Shown: positions 47,113 through 60,983 of the stretch, in pieces | How the letters are laid out: every line of letters starts with the position of its first letter | Numbering within the stretch: the stretch's first letter is position 1 | Program-made: the position numbers and the translations under genes | Notes under the pieces: generated by a model | Seen by the model: only the letters and a program-made list of their open reading frames with translations | What the model was told of the DNA's origin: nothing | Database searches by the model: none | Source of the DNA: Rhynchospora pubera | Lineage: Eukaryota; Streptophyta; Magnoliopsida; Poales; Cyperaceae | Assembly (NCBI GenBank): GCA_028095005.1 | Contig: CM051462.1 | Location: forward strand, 127,896,752 to 127,960,751 | Reading direction: 5' to 3' | Length of the DNA stretch: 64,000 nucleotides

Positions 47113-50100
47113 TCACCTTCCCTCTTGAATGATTGAATCAAGCAACAACAGTGACGAATCAGAGTGCGGAATGCTAGTCTGCACACCTCTGGTTCCGGAG
47201 TTTTGTGAGGTGGGCCCAGAGAATTCTTCAGTTGTGAAATTATTATTTGTCATTTCTTTAAACTGCCAATCAGTTAGGTAACTTGGTCTAGAGGTAACTT
47301 TGCTGACTTCTGAATCACCAGTTAACATTGACACAACACGGGACATAGATGGGCGTTGCAGAGGAGATGCATGGGTGCACGATAGGGAGATCCCTATCAG
47401 TCTCAAAGCTTGATCCTTATCATACGAAGTGAGCTTCGGGTCCAGTAACTCGAGTGCACGATTTTGCTCATATAAGTTCCAAGCCTGGGAGAACAGGTTG
47501 TTAGCCTTTCGGGATCTTCTAATCTCAGATTTTTACTACCAGTACTATCATGTTGGTATACAATACATAGTACATGAGTGTACCTAATTTACTGGACTTA
47601 CAAAGTAGGATCCTTCCTTTCCTATAAAAATTCTCTCTTTTTGTTTTAATTCTCCTCTCAGTTTGGAACTTATTGTTAAGTATAGGTTTCATTGAAAACC
47701 CAAGTTTGGATAAGGCAGTAATAGGTCAAGTTGTAAAAAAGGTCAGTATTGGCCAGGTCAGACGGGGATCGTCCAACTCAAGTCTGTTGCTAGTATTATT
47801 CCTTTGGTTATGAAAAGCTTACATTATAATTCCAACAAGCCCTCAAAAAATAAAATCATGAAGAAAAATAGCAAGAATAATAAATGTGCAATACCCATTC
47901 AAAAAGATATATTTGATCGGGTCGTTGTGTCTGGTCTGAATTTGAGCGACCTGCTACAGCCTCTAGGACAACAACACCGAATGCAAAAACATCTGTTTTT
48001 TCTGTCAAATGGCCTCTCATTGCATACTCCGGTGCAAGATATCCTCTGTATAATATCAAAATAAACAGGGATGAAAGAGATGCATATTATGTCCATAAAT
48101 CATTGGAATTCTTTTTTAGGAACTTTATTGTATTTACTGACTGTTGCTTCAATCTGTATGAAAACCTAAAATATCTATATTTTTCCTTGGTTTGCTCGTC
48201 CCAAATTTTGATGCCATGCTTATAATTCAGTGACCGATCAGTGAATACACGAAATGCTGATGGCTTATGTATTTGTTTCATATGTTTGCATGTGCGATAA
48301 TTAGGATGAAATATTTCGTTCGTTTTATGGATTTGGGAAGGGGGGAGGGTGTTGTGCAAACAACAAGTGAAATATTGTCTAGTTGTTCTGAAGCCCATGG
48401 AAAATTTGATTTTAAAAGGATAGACAAGTTTATGGAGGTGTAACAGGACAAGACAAAGAGAGACTCTTACATTGTTCCAGCCACCCTTGTGCTGATATGG
48501 GTCTTCTTGTCATCATAAAGCTTGGCCAACCCAAAATCTGAGATTTTGGGGTTAAGCTCCCCATCAAGCAGTATATTGCTTGCTTTAATGTCTCTATGCA
48601 CAATTCTCACACTAGATTCCTCGTGCAGATATGCTAGGCCTCTTGCCACACCCAGACATATCTCGAAGCGAGTTGCCCAATCAAGGTACAGAGTATGCTT
48701 CCCTGAAAAAGAAAATTGCAACATAGTCATTAAAATTATGTATATGATAATAAGATGGGTCGCAATTAGATAATTGAAGATAAGCAGATGGAAAAATTTT
48801 GCTAAGATGTTTACTGAATAATCGAAAATTTCTTTCCTTGGAATTGGATTAAAATGAAATTTAGTTGCAGAGTTAAGAAACATGGAATGTTTGGGTTTGA
48901 TGGTGACAGGCCTAGTTAGGGTGTACACTGCACGCTGGGTTAGCCAAAGAGAATTAGTTAAATCAGGCTTAATTGTGAAATGCACATTCAATCGAGGGTC
49001 ATCTACTGACTGATTATTTATAAAAGCACTTATTACGCACCAAAGAGGGCCTGGTCAAGACTTCCATGCTCCAGGTATTCGTATACCAAAAGAGGTTTGT
49101 TTCCTTCAACGCAACAACCATACAATTTAACTAGGTTTCTATGTTGCACAGCTGATATGGTGGCAATTTCTGTCAAGAATTCTCTCTTTCCTTGGTGTGA
49201 AGTAGCTGCTAATTGCTTAACGGCCACAATACGGCCATCAGACAATTTTCCCTGCAAAAAGAGTAAGAATATACTTACACAAAAAGAAACAATAAGAATT
49301 CCCCATAACCCCATTCCTTGCAAGCATAAATTAAAAATTGTAGACAAAAGGATAAAGGACCTTATAAACAGGGCCATATCCTCCTTCCCCAAGAATATTA
49401 CTAGCATTAAATGCTTCAGTAGCTGTTCTTAGCTCAGCATAGCTAAAGACATCTGGTCTGTCCACAATCCCCAATAAATCTGACAGAATACAAGAAAAAC
49501 TTTGAAATCAAAACCCCAGCAAAATCAAACCGGATCCAAACCGACATTATTGATTCATTCAAACAAAAATGTAATATTACAGTATCAAGTTCAACCATCC
49601 ATACCTTCGTCTATATCTGACATTTTTTTCTTGTGTCTCCAATATAAAATTGCAAGTACTGCAATTAGCCCTAAAACTGTGACTCCTACTATAACTCCCA
49701 CAATGAGACCAGTTTTGCTCTTACTGACACCTGGTTCTCTATTTGAAACCGTAGGTGTGAAGTCTGAAAAAGTTGTTAAATAATTGAAAATTTGAGAAAA
49801 TCGGGTACAAATATTCTATCAGTATTCCTTTGAAATTTAAAGGACTATCTTAAAGGTGAAGCAGGGATAGAGAGAGAAAGGTACCAAAAGGAGAAACACT
49901 TATAGCTGAGATGGATGGGCCATAATAACCTTGGCTCGGTACGCAACAAGTGCCTTTACCGGCCCAAAAGAAATGAATCTCAATGACATTGTTTGTTACT
50001 GGTATGGTGTAGTTTCTCACAACTGCTACAAAGGAGCTTCCGCCAGCCTCTTTCCTTATATCAAAGTCCTTTTCTTTTAAAGCTCCCTATAAATTAGTGA

Positions 50101-53100
50101 AAAATTGTGAAAAATTCAATTGGTTAAAAATCAGAAAATATTTTTACCTGAGATCAACAGAAGAATTTCTACAATAACCAAGACTGAATGCCTTTGTACC
50201 AGAATTTGCTGGCTTATTCTGCTATACCTAAATTATTCCATGTACTGGTACAACAAGGCTGCTTTAATAGTTTTCTGTAATTCAAGTTATAACTGTAGGT
50301 TACATAATAATAATACTCATTAAACACCAGTCGAACACACTTCATACTAAAGTGATATAGCAATTCCAAATGTATGCATGACGAATACTTTGAGGTATGT
50401 GCTATCATGATCGCAGATTTTACCAGGAGGAGACCAGATCCAACCCTCAACTACTCTTCATTTTGTTATTTGTTAACTTTTGCTGCAAAATTTTGTTTAC
50501 AGTTTGTTATCATTCAGGCAGGTATCAGTTATGTACTAGTACCAGATGGTCCAGTAATATTCAGGAAAAACAAAATTATATTGCAGAAACCTGGATAAAG
50601 ATGTCAAAAACCCTTCTTCCGGTACTCTTCCATCCAAAAGGTGGTGGGTCAGGGTATGCAATTTCGGCAAATTGGAGCTTTACAGTATAGTTTCCATTTT
50701 CAAGCCCGAGCCCATAATATCTCAAGGAGGAAGGTGACATTCGTGAATTCTGAAATAGCTCAGAATCAAGGGTATTTTGAAATTGAGATAGACTTCCAAT
50801 TATGTAATTGTTACTGCTTGCATCTAGAAATGAACCCACATTGCTCACCCCCCATCGTGTTGCATCTGAAACAAAAGAAATTTTTTAAAAAAATACGAAA
50901 TGTAGATAAGGTCTATTTCTTTAGATGCATTTGTTTATTTTTTTTGTGTATGACAAGTAAATAACTGAAGGTACCAACAAGCAAGAAAATAAGCATGTAA
51001 GATGTAAGTGTTGTACTTCAAATACCAAATGTCTACCAATTACAATGTTTGGATTTTCATATGTAAATATTTCATATTGTGTTTACAGGCATCATATTAC
51101 AACTAGTTCGTTTGTTAATGCATATGCCCATTATGGAAATAGACAATGGCAGCATATGGGTATAACGCACATACCTGTAACATAGTAAGAAGCAGCTGAC
51201 AGGTTGACATTATCTGATTGGTACACCGTCCCATCTTGCGCAGTCAAGGACCTAGCTGCACCACATCTTATTGCGAAGGATGAATCTGCAATTATTTTTT
51301 TCTTCTTTACATGTTGCTTACTGGCATTATGAAAAGACAATGATCATGCCTACTTTTTTTTTATTAGTTATTAACTTATTATTTATTTTAAGGAGAGGGT
51401 AAGAGAGGATTACAAATAGGAGATCCCTTGTAACAGGGAACATCTCTCTGAAGGCATTCTAGACCAGAAGGCAAGACACTGTAATTTTAATTGTTAAAAC
51501 ATTGAAACAAAACTACAAAATTTGAGTATTAAAAATAACAAGAGTCAATATATTATACGGAAAATTTTAAAAATAAATAAATATGCCAAGGACCTGCTAT
51601 TGGAGCTCTGTATGTTGAAGTTGTTTGCCACCAAGTTCCTACAAAAAAAGGGAACAAAGAAATAATGGGTCCTAAGTTTTTCATAAGGTGTCAGATAGAG
51701 AACACGTGTGCCCCAGTCTTACAGAAAATACATGGGGTGGAGCCAGAATATTATATAGCACTAATGCAGGATGGGAAAAATTTTGCAATTTCCTTGAATC
51801 ATAAGTATATTTTCACAATTTTTGTTTTAAAAAATATACTAAATATAGTCATATACTTTTTCAATTTTTTTGAGCCAAATGGTAGCAACAGCCATGGCTC
51901 CCCCCAACCTAATTTGGCCCTGCCCTGACTACAACTGAGCACTGTTCTGATTTATAGGGAGGTTCTATTGTCAATGAGATGGTAGGCAGCACGTACCCCT
52001 AGGGCAACAGTATATTTTCACTTTTCATAAATACTGTTGAACAACTAAAAAATTTTGGCTTGAAGAATGGGTAGAGGAATGCACAGATCAGGTCTTATTG
52101 ACTCCTGAAATTTTCCGAGTGCATTGCTCAATATAGTAAGTAAAGGAAATTCCTTGGATAATATTTATATTAATAAGAAGCCTTCTAAGATATAGAATAC
52201 TTACAATTGCAAATTGCCATTTGGACCAACCCAGGAAGGAAAGGCTCCAGAGAGCTGATTGTATGACAAATCTCTATATACAAAAAAAAAAACGTGATAA
52301 CAAAACATTGCTACTAAATCGATAAAGAGGAATTTTCTAATACCATACGACACAATGCCGCAACCTCATTTTGTTATTAATATTTCAAAATTTGAAATTC
52401 AGAATTCAAAACCGTTGATCTCCTTTGATTTAATGAAGTAAGCATTTCTATTAAAATTTGTGATTTTTTTTAGTTCTTTCTTTTGGTAACAGATGAAGAG
52501 GTAAACAAATAAACAAAATAGAATCAATCTTTCATAATTAACTATAGATTCATTCATTTTTTGACCTCATCTAATATCAAATGAACTCAAGGATTATAAA
52601 CAGATTTATGGTAATGCATCTCTCATGTTGTTGAACAAGATCGATGGTTTGGATTTGATGGTTCAATTTAAAATTTAAATTATTAATGGAAAACTTGAAG
52701 TTGTGGCATTTTGTTACACTAAAAAATCTATGACAGCCGAATCCTCCTCATCAATGAATATCTAAGTATTTTTTATTAATGACAAAGCCAAGAAATAGAA
52801 AAAAATACAAATACAAATTAAAATGGCATACATGTTTAGAAGTGAAGTGCTTTTTTGAGATGGCAAGCTTCCACTAAGGGTATTATTCCCTAGAAATCTG
52901 CATTAAAATCAAGAAACATAACAATAAAAATAATAAATAATAAATCTACTTCAAATTTATAAAATGAAACAGGAAAAATGATTTCTCACAAGTATCTTAG
53001 AGAGCTTAAACTGAAAAGAGACTGCGGCACCCCTCCTGTTATGTTGTTGAAACTCAGATCTCTACATGATGGATTATAAATAATGAAATTAATAGATGCG

Positions 53101-54529
53101 CAGGTACAAACAGTAAAAATTTAAACTTTATCAGAAGAATAAAAGACATTGTTGAAATTCATACAATAGTTGTAAATTTTTTAGCTTAGAGAAGTCTATC
53201 GAGAGAGTATCGGATATCTCGCAATTCCTTAAGACTCTACAATGTAAATTTCACAATCAGTATGCATGAGTAGCAGCATATCTAAAGATATAAGGTATGA
53301 AATGTAGCTCAATCGGTTTGAATTTAATTAGGCATACAAAGTGCTCAAGGATGTCATGTTGCTTATAAAATTCAGTGTAGAGCTGCCGTTTGTTATTTCT
53401 CCAATCCGTCTTGATTCAAATACATGCAAAAGAACACCAAAGCAAATTTTGCACTTTTATGATATTCATCAGAAGAAAATATAATATTAAAGAAACTCAA
53501 ACCTAGCAGAAACTTACAAGTTTGTTAACCTGACAAGGTTTGAAAAACTAGATGGAATAGGCCCTTGAAAAGAATTTCCTTGAAATTTCCTGAAAAATTA
53601 ATATACTTTTGTTGTTGAAATAATCACAAGCACAGCCACCAAAAAGAAAGATAGTATTTTCTTGCCCTTATGGTGGTAGTTATCCCACTAGTTTTCGGTG
53701 TTCTTGCAAAACTTCTTAGCATAGGTGGCACATAGTGGGTCAAATTTCACTATCATCAGCTTGAATCTGGTTCAGCTAGTCTAAATTGTTTGGTGTCTGT
53801 TTTCTCATTTTTCATGTTTTATGTTTTCTTAATTTGGGGTTTATTCAAGTGTGAGGTCAACCTGTCACACTATTAGTAACTTTCAGATCAATTCCATGTT
53901 TAGGTTCATTTTGGGTCACAGGGCACAGCAATCTCAGCTTGAGTTCAGCCATGTTTGGTTATTTAAATGTGTTTCTTGTTCTTCGATTATCAGATAATAT
54001 TTGGCACAGGTGACCCATTTTGAGTTCGGTCAATCACAGTAGACACTTCTGCTTATTTGGAAACATTAAAGGTTCAGCTTTCATCTGGTATTCCCAATTG
54101 CATTTGTCAAATATATCCAGTCATGCTCAAATTCAGATTATTCAGCATTTCTTTCTATAGAACACATAACCTGATTATATATGTGTTCATTTCAGAGATT
54201 ACAGTATTTGCTTTATAAACATACTATTACCCCTGTTTGCTGAGGAGTATAGTAAGGTGCTTTAAAGTGGGATTTTACCAGTAAAATTAGAGGAGTGGGT
54301 AGGTGCTTTAAACTTGAAGCACCATATCTAACCTTTTAGACCCTTGTTTACCCACACTATAAATACATGAGGGTAGTTTGGGACTTTGGGGACCTTTAAA
54401 TCAACAATACATCCTAGTTTATACTACTTGCCAAACACTAAAATTGCTTTAGATTGAAGTAATTTTCCCTCCTCTTCACATTTGCTACGCTTCCTCAATG
54501 GAAGTACAGAAACAGTATACACAAAGAGC

Positions 54530-54578
<49 letters not shown>

Positions 54579-57500
54579 ATACAGGTCTGTCAAACCAGTC
54601 CAGGTACCAATATAGTCTGGAATTTTACCAGTGAAAGCATTGTCTGATGCCCCCCTGACCAGATGAAATAAATTATAAAATCACATACAATATAATTAGA
54701 CATAAATTATAATTAATAGATTTTGAGAAAACTTACAGAATTTTCATGTTTTTAAGTTTGGATAATGATTGCGGTAATTCACCACTAAGACCCGAGCTAT
54801 CAATGTAACTGAAAAATAAAATATTAACTTGTTAGCTTATTACTTTTTTAAAAAAATTTCTAATATTATAATTTTAAAGTACAAAAACATAACAGTTGTT
54901 GAAGACTCGTCAAGTTCCCAAACTCATCAGGTATTGACCCGTTGAAGTTGTTAGTTCCCAATCCCCTGCAACATGAAGCAATGGACCCCAAAAGTATGTT
55001 TAGTCTTAAAATTTATTATATTGTTGCATAGAGTTTTATATCTGAATCTGAAGGAGAAATCTCACAGCGAAACAAGGTTTCCAAGATTCCCCAATTCCTT
55101 GGGAACTGGGCCTGATAATGCATTGACGCCAAAAGTCCTAATTTTTTTCACATCAGTAGGGAACTATATTATGTTAGTAGAATGGACTCAAAATATTAAA
55201 ATTTTTTCATTCATAATTATTAAGGAAGATGACATTACATGTATTGCATTCGGGACAAATTCCCAATGAATGCAGGTAGAGGACCCGTTAAATAGTTTTG
55301 TCCCAAGTCCCTGAAACAATCAGCGAAGATGAAATATTACAGAAATATAAGAGGAATAAATAGCTAAGAAGACGCACGATCAGAATAATTAATGACTGTA
55401 TGCTGTGGTCTACTGTATTCTTCCATGAAATAATTCAGTAATGAAAGAAAACAACTACAGAAATTGGATCAAAAGACAATTCAAAGTATTGTACTGCAGT
55501 TACTACCAGATTTAGTCTGGCAGGGTGCCAGAATTTTATACACAATTGTTTTGATTCGATGTAATATTATTGTATCAATCATTAGTGTATGAAGACAGTT
55601 TCAGGATGGAAATTGCATGTTGATGAAATCAAAGAAAAACTAGAGGCTTGACAGAAAATTATTACAAGTTGGTGAGATAAGTAAGGTTTTGGAGCTCATC
55701 TGGTATAGTTCCCACCACATCCAATGCATATACCCTCCTGTGTTAATTCCAAATGCAGGTCAACAAAGTAAAAGTTATTAAACAAATAAATATATAATAG
55801 TGCATAAGCAAAAGATGAACAAATGAGAAGGGCAAGAAGAATTGATACAAATATAATTCCCACGAAATGATAAATATGGAAATGCCATATATCCTGTGTG
55901 TCAGACAAATGCAATATCTTGATTGATTAGGACTAACCGATTTAGATTCCTCCTTTAATCATTTTAGATTTAATTTAAGTAACTGATCAGATCATGCCGA
56001 ACCAATGCGACTTGAAACAAGACAGTTTGTGCAAGGTCATGGTTCAACTTTTGTTATGACCCATCAAACCGAAAAGTGCCATTAAATCTACTGGAGCTCA
56101 CCAAACGTATGCGACTAGATCAAATACTATGTTGGTCAAATGAGAAATGTACACTTGGCGGATAAATTTTTTTTCCCCTGCTTTTAAATTCTTTTAGTTA
56201 TTTCCGTCTCGCCATAAATATAACAAGCGGTGACAAACGTCATTAGTAAATGTAATTCTGGTGAAAAGAAAATACATGCCCAAATTTCCAAAACACAAAT
56301 TCAGTAAATTGTGATATTTAAGTTTTTACGTTTATACGATTTCAAATCTTTTAAAAAAAAAATCCAAACAATATTTAAAAAATTTCAAAATCATAAACTT
56401 AGTTTACAATAAAAGTTTGATATGTATATCGCCTTAAAATTCTTAGGTCAACCATGCAAACATAAAAGCCTAAAATTTATATTATTAGCATTTCATTCAA
56501 TAGGTTACCAAGAGTACATTAGCACAAAGTCATAATGAAAAAGGTTCCAATTTTTTAACTCTTAAAAACAACAATTTAAATATTCAAATAATAATTTAAA
56601 CCGTTTATGTGATCTGTATTATCTCGTCACAAATCAATAAGTATCGCATCATAACTTTATTTTGATGGAAAGCACAAACTTAAAAAATCAACAACTGTGA
56701 AGATTTTATAAACCCTTAATGCCAATGAAAATGAAGTCAAAATGTCAGAATTTTTTAGTGCATAAAAGAAGAACAAAGATCACATATAATTATGTTATTT
56801 TGAAATTTTAGTTTTAAACTTGACGTTTAAATTTTGGAATTTAAATTTTAAGATAATGAAGATCGTGGGTTTTTGTAAATTTCTTGTGGATATTTAAATT
56901 TGAAAAAAAAAATGCTGGGTGGGAAGTTTGACCCATTCTTTCTTAAAAATGGAGAGACACTTGATTTTTCTATATGCATTTGTAACTTACAACTTATAAA
57001 TGTGACAAGTCGTGTTGGAGTTATAGGAGCAGTCACACTTGATTCCTGGGTTGAAGTCCGGGTTGTTGTCAACGTTTGTGGAGTCTATAGCCCACCCGCT
57101 ACATGGTTCGCCACTTAAGTTCCAATGCGAATTAGCACTCTTTCCCCACCTCCCAAGTATGGTATTCAATGCAGCCACTGCAGGAAATATAATAAATATA
57201 TGATATTTTGCAAGGATTTTAACAGTACCAAACTTAAGGTATACAATTTTTTTTCCCTACATTAGAGCATGCCACACTTTTATTTATTTTTTTGCACCGC
57301 TGTTTATTAACTATAATCCTCAATTGTACAAAATCCTTTACGTGCTTCAGAAATCTGAACCGTTGACCTCCAGATCAGATGGTCCGGATTAAAGCTGATT
57401 AGCTGACCAATTACCTGCCTGAGCTAACTACTTTTAAATAAATCCAATAAAATTTTAGTGGACCGTCTGTAGGCTGCTAGGAGATACTGCGTGGTGATTC

Positions 57501-59685
57501 GGGCAACCGGATTTTTTCTTAGAGCAACATAATTTTTTACTAAATGTCTAAATTATCCTTACTATCAATTAAGACCTATTAATTACTTCTCAAATCTTCT
57601 CCTAATTACCTTCCTTTTTCCATTTTTCTTTCTTATAGGAATAGTTCGTTAATCCATAATTTCTCATACATTCTAATAATATTGTATTAATGGCAAATAG
57701 CACAACACTTTTATTGGTCATTCACTGAATATGCAAAATAAATGCAATAATATGATTTAATTTTTTTTGCTTATACTTACCAATACAGTACTTGGATTAA
57801 AAAAAGTGCATTTAAAAAATAAATTCCATACCACCACAAGACTTGAGATTTATTTGCACAAGTGATATGCAAATGTAATGTTTTGAAAATAGCGACTTAA
57901 GATGTCAAAAAGAAGAATAATACATTTCTTTTTTACAGGAAACTTAGAAGAGAAAAAAACACAGTTAAGAAAATAAAATTTAAAGCATGGTGAAAGAATA
58001 AATTGGTAATATATCTTAATTGATACTGAGGGTAATTTAGACATTTAGTAAAAATATATGTTGCTCAAAGAAAAAATCCGGTTGTCCAAAACACCTCCCG
58101 GAGATACTGGGGTCTGGGGTCGGCAAGTATCAAAGATGTTTTTTTTCTTGATAAGCGCTCGTGGTAATTAAAGAACATGAGGAAGTTTCGCACATTTACA
58201 ATATTGTCAATTTGTTTTATAATATAAAAATTACAGCACAAGATGACAGATACAGTGATGTATTCGTGATTTGGAAAAAATTGGGACCAACCATCAATTA
58301 ATAAATTATTAATACAAGAATAACTGGGGAGTGGGGACCGCAATATTGGGATTTTGGACCAACCATCAATTCATTCTGAATACTCTAAGAAATGCTCTCT
58401 CCAGAAATTTTTTTGAAAAAAAGGAGTCCATGAAAAATTAACTTTGCAAATTAAATAAATGTCTTTTACACCAACAATTGATATGTAGACATGCGATTAG
58501 CATAACATTTCATAAAACTGAGGAAGTAGATAAAAAAATCTCTCGGATAAAACAAAATAAAGTATTTAATTTGGGGCTCTTTATGAACATTAACTAAGGT
58601 TTCTTTGACATGCGACCAACCTTTATGCATTTCAGAGTAGTACAAACCCACAAAAATAACAAACTAATGAATTATTATTTATTTGCAACTAAAAAATTTA
58701 CTTGGCACTTGCTAGGTATATATAGAACTAATAATTGTACAATACAGTGTTTTAATTCTTTACTGGACTTCACATTAATTAAAAGATGGAAAGCTCTTTT
58801 TATTTGAATGGGAAAGGATGCATCATGATTCATGCATGTCCCAAAAATGGATCATTCTTTATATACAAAAGGGGATGTATGTTACAAAAAAAATTAAAAG
58901 GGATCATCTTTACTCCTATATAGTAAATTAATTTTTAAAAAAATGGAATTCACACGTGGAACCTATAAATTGATTGCAAAATATCATTAGAAACAAGAGT
59001 AATGCTAGAATTAAACATATAGGACGTCAAACACAATTCAAACGTCGATCATTAAAATTTCAAATTGAAATATCATTAAAATTGATATGTTCAATATGAT
59101 CTCTATATTAAAATATCCTTGAAAGTTAAATTTTATATTTTTTCAAATTTTATAACTATTTTTTTCGAATTTTCAAAATTGGAGGGTTTATAACTTTTTA
59201 GATTAAGCATATTCAAAAATTCCAAAAAATAGTAAAAAATTTTTGAAAAAAATATAAAATTTGGTCTCCATGGAAATTTTACAACGCAGAACAGTTTGAG
59301 CGGTTTGGATCGGCAATTTTAATCTTAAAAAATTTAATTTTATCATGTTGGACAAGTACATTTGTCCTATATGTTTGACACTAGCTAGAAACAAATAAAA
59401 CGAAAATACAAATTTTTATTAAGAGGAAAATAAAGGCCCAGCTTTATATTGACCAAACAAAAAAAAAAAGGGGGAACTGAGACAGGAGAGAGAAAAAAAC
59501 TATACATCTATTTAGTTTAACTTTAGATTTAAAAAAAAAAAGTACATGATACATGAATGTATACCTTCTGATGGGGCTGTCTTAGCTTGAGCTGATGCTG
59601 TTCCAGAACCAGATACGATTAAGAGGCATACTATTAGTATTACTCCAAAGTCTCTCGTCAATGGCGAGCCAGACGACATCATCAT
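47113..59685 (-). CDS. LRR-malectin receptor-like serine/threonine kinase (LRR-VIII-2 type, At1g56140-like)
   Basis: Twenty-four exons, all in phase, 1010 codons: 59685-59565, 57177-56991, 55737-55666, 55310-55239, 55137-55066, 54965-54894, 54808-54737, 54654-54583, 53589-53518, 53409-53338, 53061-52990, 52897-52832, 52273-52205, 51638-51594, 51478-51414, 51285-51175, 50865-50591, 50086-49885, 49763-49605, 49479-49361, 49251-49041, 48702-48471, 48045-47895, 47484-47113. A signal peptide (1 to about 31) precedes the LRRs; nine consecutive exons of exactly 72 bases each encode one repeat. Then come a cysteine pair (GLECLQRDVPC), a malectin domain (about 400-595), a membrane helix (about 612-636) and a kinase with GEGGYGPVYKG, VAVK, VHRDIKASN (D797), DFG (D815) and APEYAMRG. 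All catalytic residues are present, so it is predicted to be an active plasma-membrane kinase. The ligand is not known from sequence. Confidence 0.97.
54537..54578. repeat. (GA)n microsatellite beside a splice donor
   Basis: About twenty GA units. On the coding (minus) strand the intron after the exon 54654-54583 begins GTATGC and runs directly into a long CT tract. Confidence 0.95.
57489..58099. mobile_element. Mutator-type MITE in receptor kinase intron 1
   Basis: A 611-bp element flanked by a perfect 9-bp duplication, GGAGATACT, at 57480-57488 and 58100-58108. Inverted ends are GCGTGGTGATTCGGGCAACC and, for the right end reversed, GGGAGGTGTTTTGGACAACC. Inverted similarity continues about 100 bases inside (CGGATTTTTTCTT, AGCAACAT, ACTAAATGTCTAAATTA). 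There is no coding capacity. Confidence 0.9.
58997..59385. mobile_element. Mutator-type foldback MITE in receptor kinase intron 1
   Basis: A 389-bp element flanked by a perfect 9-bp duplication, TAGAAACAA, at 58988-58996 and 59386-59394. Inverted ends share AAACATATAGGAC, and the inverted similarity runs inward (TTCAATATGATCTC, AAATTTTATATTTTTT and their complements). The left end carries seven bases (GAGTAAT) lacking on the right. It belongs to the same broad family as 27298-27679. Confidence 0.8.
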
Positions 59686-60913
59686 CTGTTTTTCTCTCTC
59701 TCTCTCTCAACGCAAACTCGTGCCACTCTCCAATTAGTTAGAAGAAGCGCCACTAAATAGGAGTCGCCTTCTGCTTTTGGCGAGGAAGAGAAAGGTGGAT
59801 TAACGAAAGAAGAAATTTTGTATGTGTATATGAAAAAAAATCCGAGATAAAAGGGGAGAGAATAATTGAATTCAATTGGTCAAACAACGAGTTTTGTTGA
59901 TGTGATCGTTGGAGAGTGGATTAGGGATGGTTATTGGTTACCGCCTTACTGGTGACTTGGTGAGTATAATAGTATTGAACTATTGTTCAATAGTGGATGC
60001 CAGGGATTCAGATTCTGTGCGGCTTGTGCTGGCACGTTCCATCGTGTGTCAAGCAGTGACTTAAACTATAAACCTAATAACCTCTAAATTATAATCCATT
60101 GTCCAGCTAATTATTCATTCAAATTAAGTAATTCCTAGCCCTCCTAAGATAAATACTGCTCTCTCTCTCTCTCTCTCTCTGATATTTTTTTCTAGGGTCA
60201 AACACGTTCTAGTAGTTATATAACTAAGGACTAAAGCGATAAAAAAAAATTACTTTTACCTTCAAAAAAAATTTTTTTTTTTGAAAGATATATATAACTT
60301 CCAAAACTGTTTTTATTAAATGTAAGATTGTAAAGGCTATTTAGGAAGTCAAAGCAAGATTTTCGAGGAAAAAAAATATATAAATAATTTTAAAAAAAAA
60401 TATGAAGAATAATATATTCCGATATCATAATACTTACTTTAGCCATTGTATATTAGTGTTTTTTTTTTTTAGGGTACTAGTGGCAATCGCCACACCAACA
60501 GAATTTATATTAGATTTTAATTTGTATATAATTTTTATAAATTATTTAAAATAAAGAGTTATTATAAATGACGTTAAAATTGTAGAGGTGCCAACAACCT
60601 TTTATGCGTCTACTATTGGATTTTATTCAATTAGTTATAAATGACTGTTGCATGAAAAAATATTTTAACATTTCATCGAATATGCTTTTCTTTATACGGT
60701 ATTTTTATTCTCAACTTTATAATTCTGTGGTTAATTAATATATCATATATCTCATAATAAAATAGTTCGGGGGTGACTATTACTCTATTAGTAACAATAT
60801 ACATAGTCACACTGCCCACACAGGTCCACGTCCATATCGCAAATTGGCACCTCTTAATAATTAATTAGTCTTTGAATTTTTGGAAGGTCTTCGTTCACGT
60901 GGAAGGTTGGAAA
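59686..60913. other. 5' leader and promoter region of the receptor kinase
   Basis: A short (CT)n run at about 59694-59708 lies just 5' of the start codon on the minus strand and is probably in the leader. A second (CT)n run is at about 60152-60180. From 60200 on the DNA is AT-rich with no gene recognised. Confidence 0.45.
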
Positions 60914-60929
60914 CCCAAATTGCCAAGTT

Positions 60930-60967
60930 CTTTTTTTCTTTTTTTTGAAACGTAAAGCCCGTAGGCT
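60930..60967 (-). mobile_element. 38-bp poly(A)-tailed retroposon remnant with a 16-bp target duplication
   Basis: The 38-bp insert is flanked by a perfect 16-bp repeat, CCCAAATTGCCAAGTT, at 60914-60929 and 60968-60983. On the minus strand the insert reads AGCCTACGGGCTTTACGTTT, then C and an A-rich tail. It is a 3' end fragment of a SINE or LINE inserted by target-primed reverse transcription. Confidence 0.75.
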
Positions 60968-60983
60968 CCCAAATTGCCAAGTT

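Noticed and set aside
57340..57420. tRNA-like segment (GAACCGTTGACCTCC)
   Set aside because: No cloverleaf can be drawn and no A/B box pair is present.
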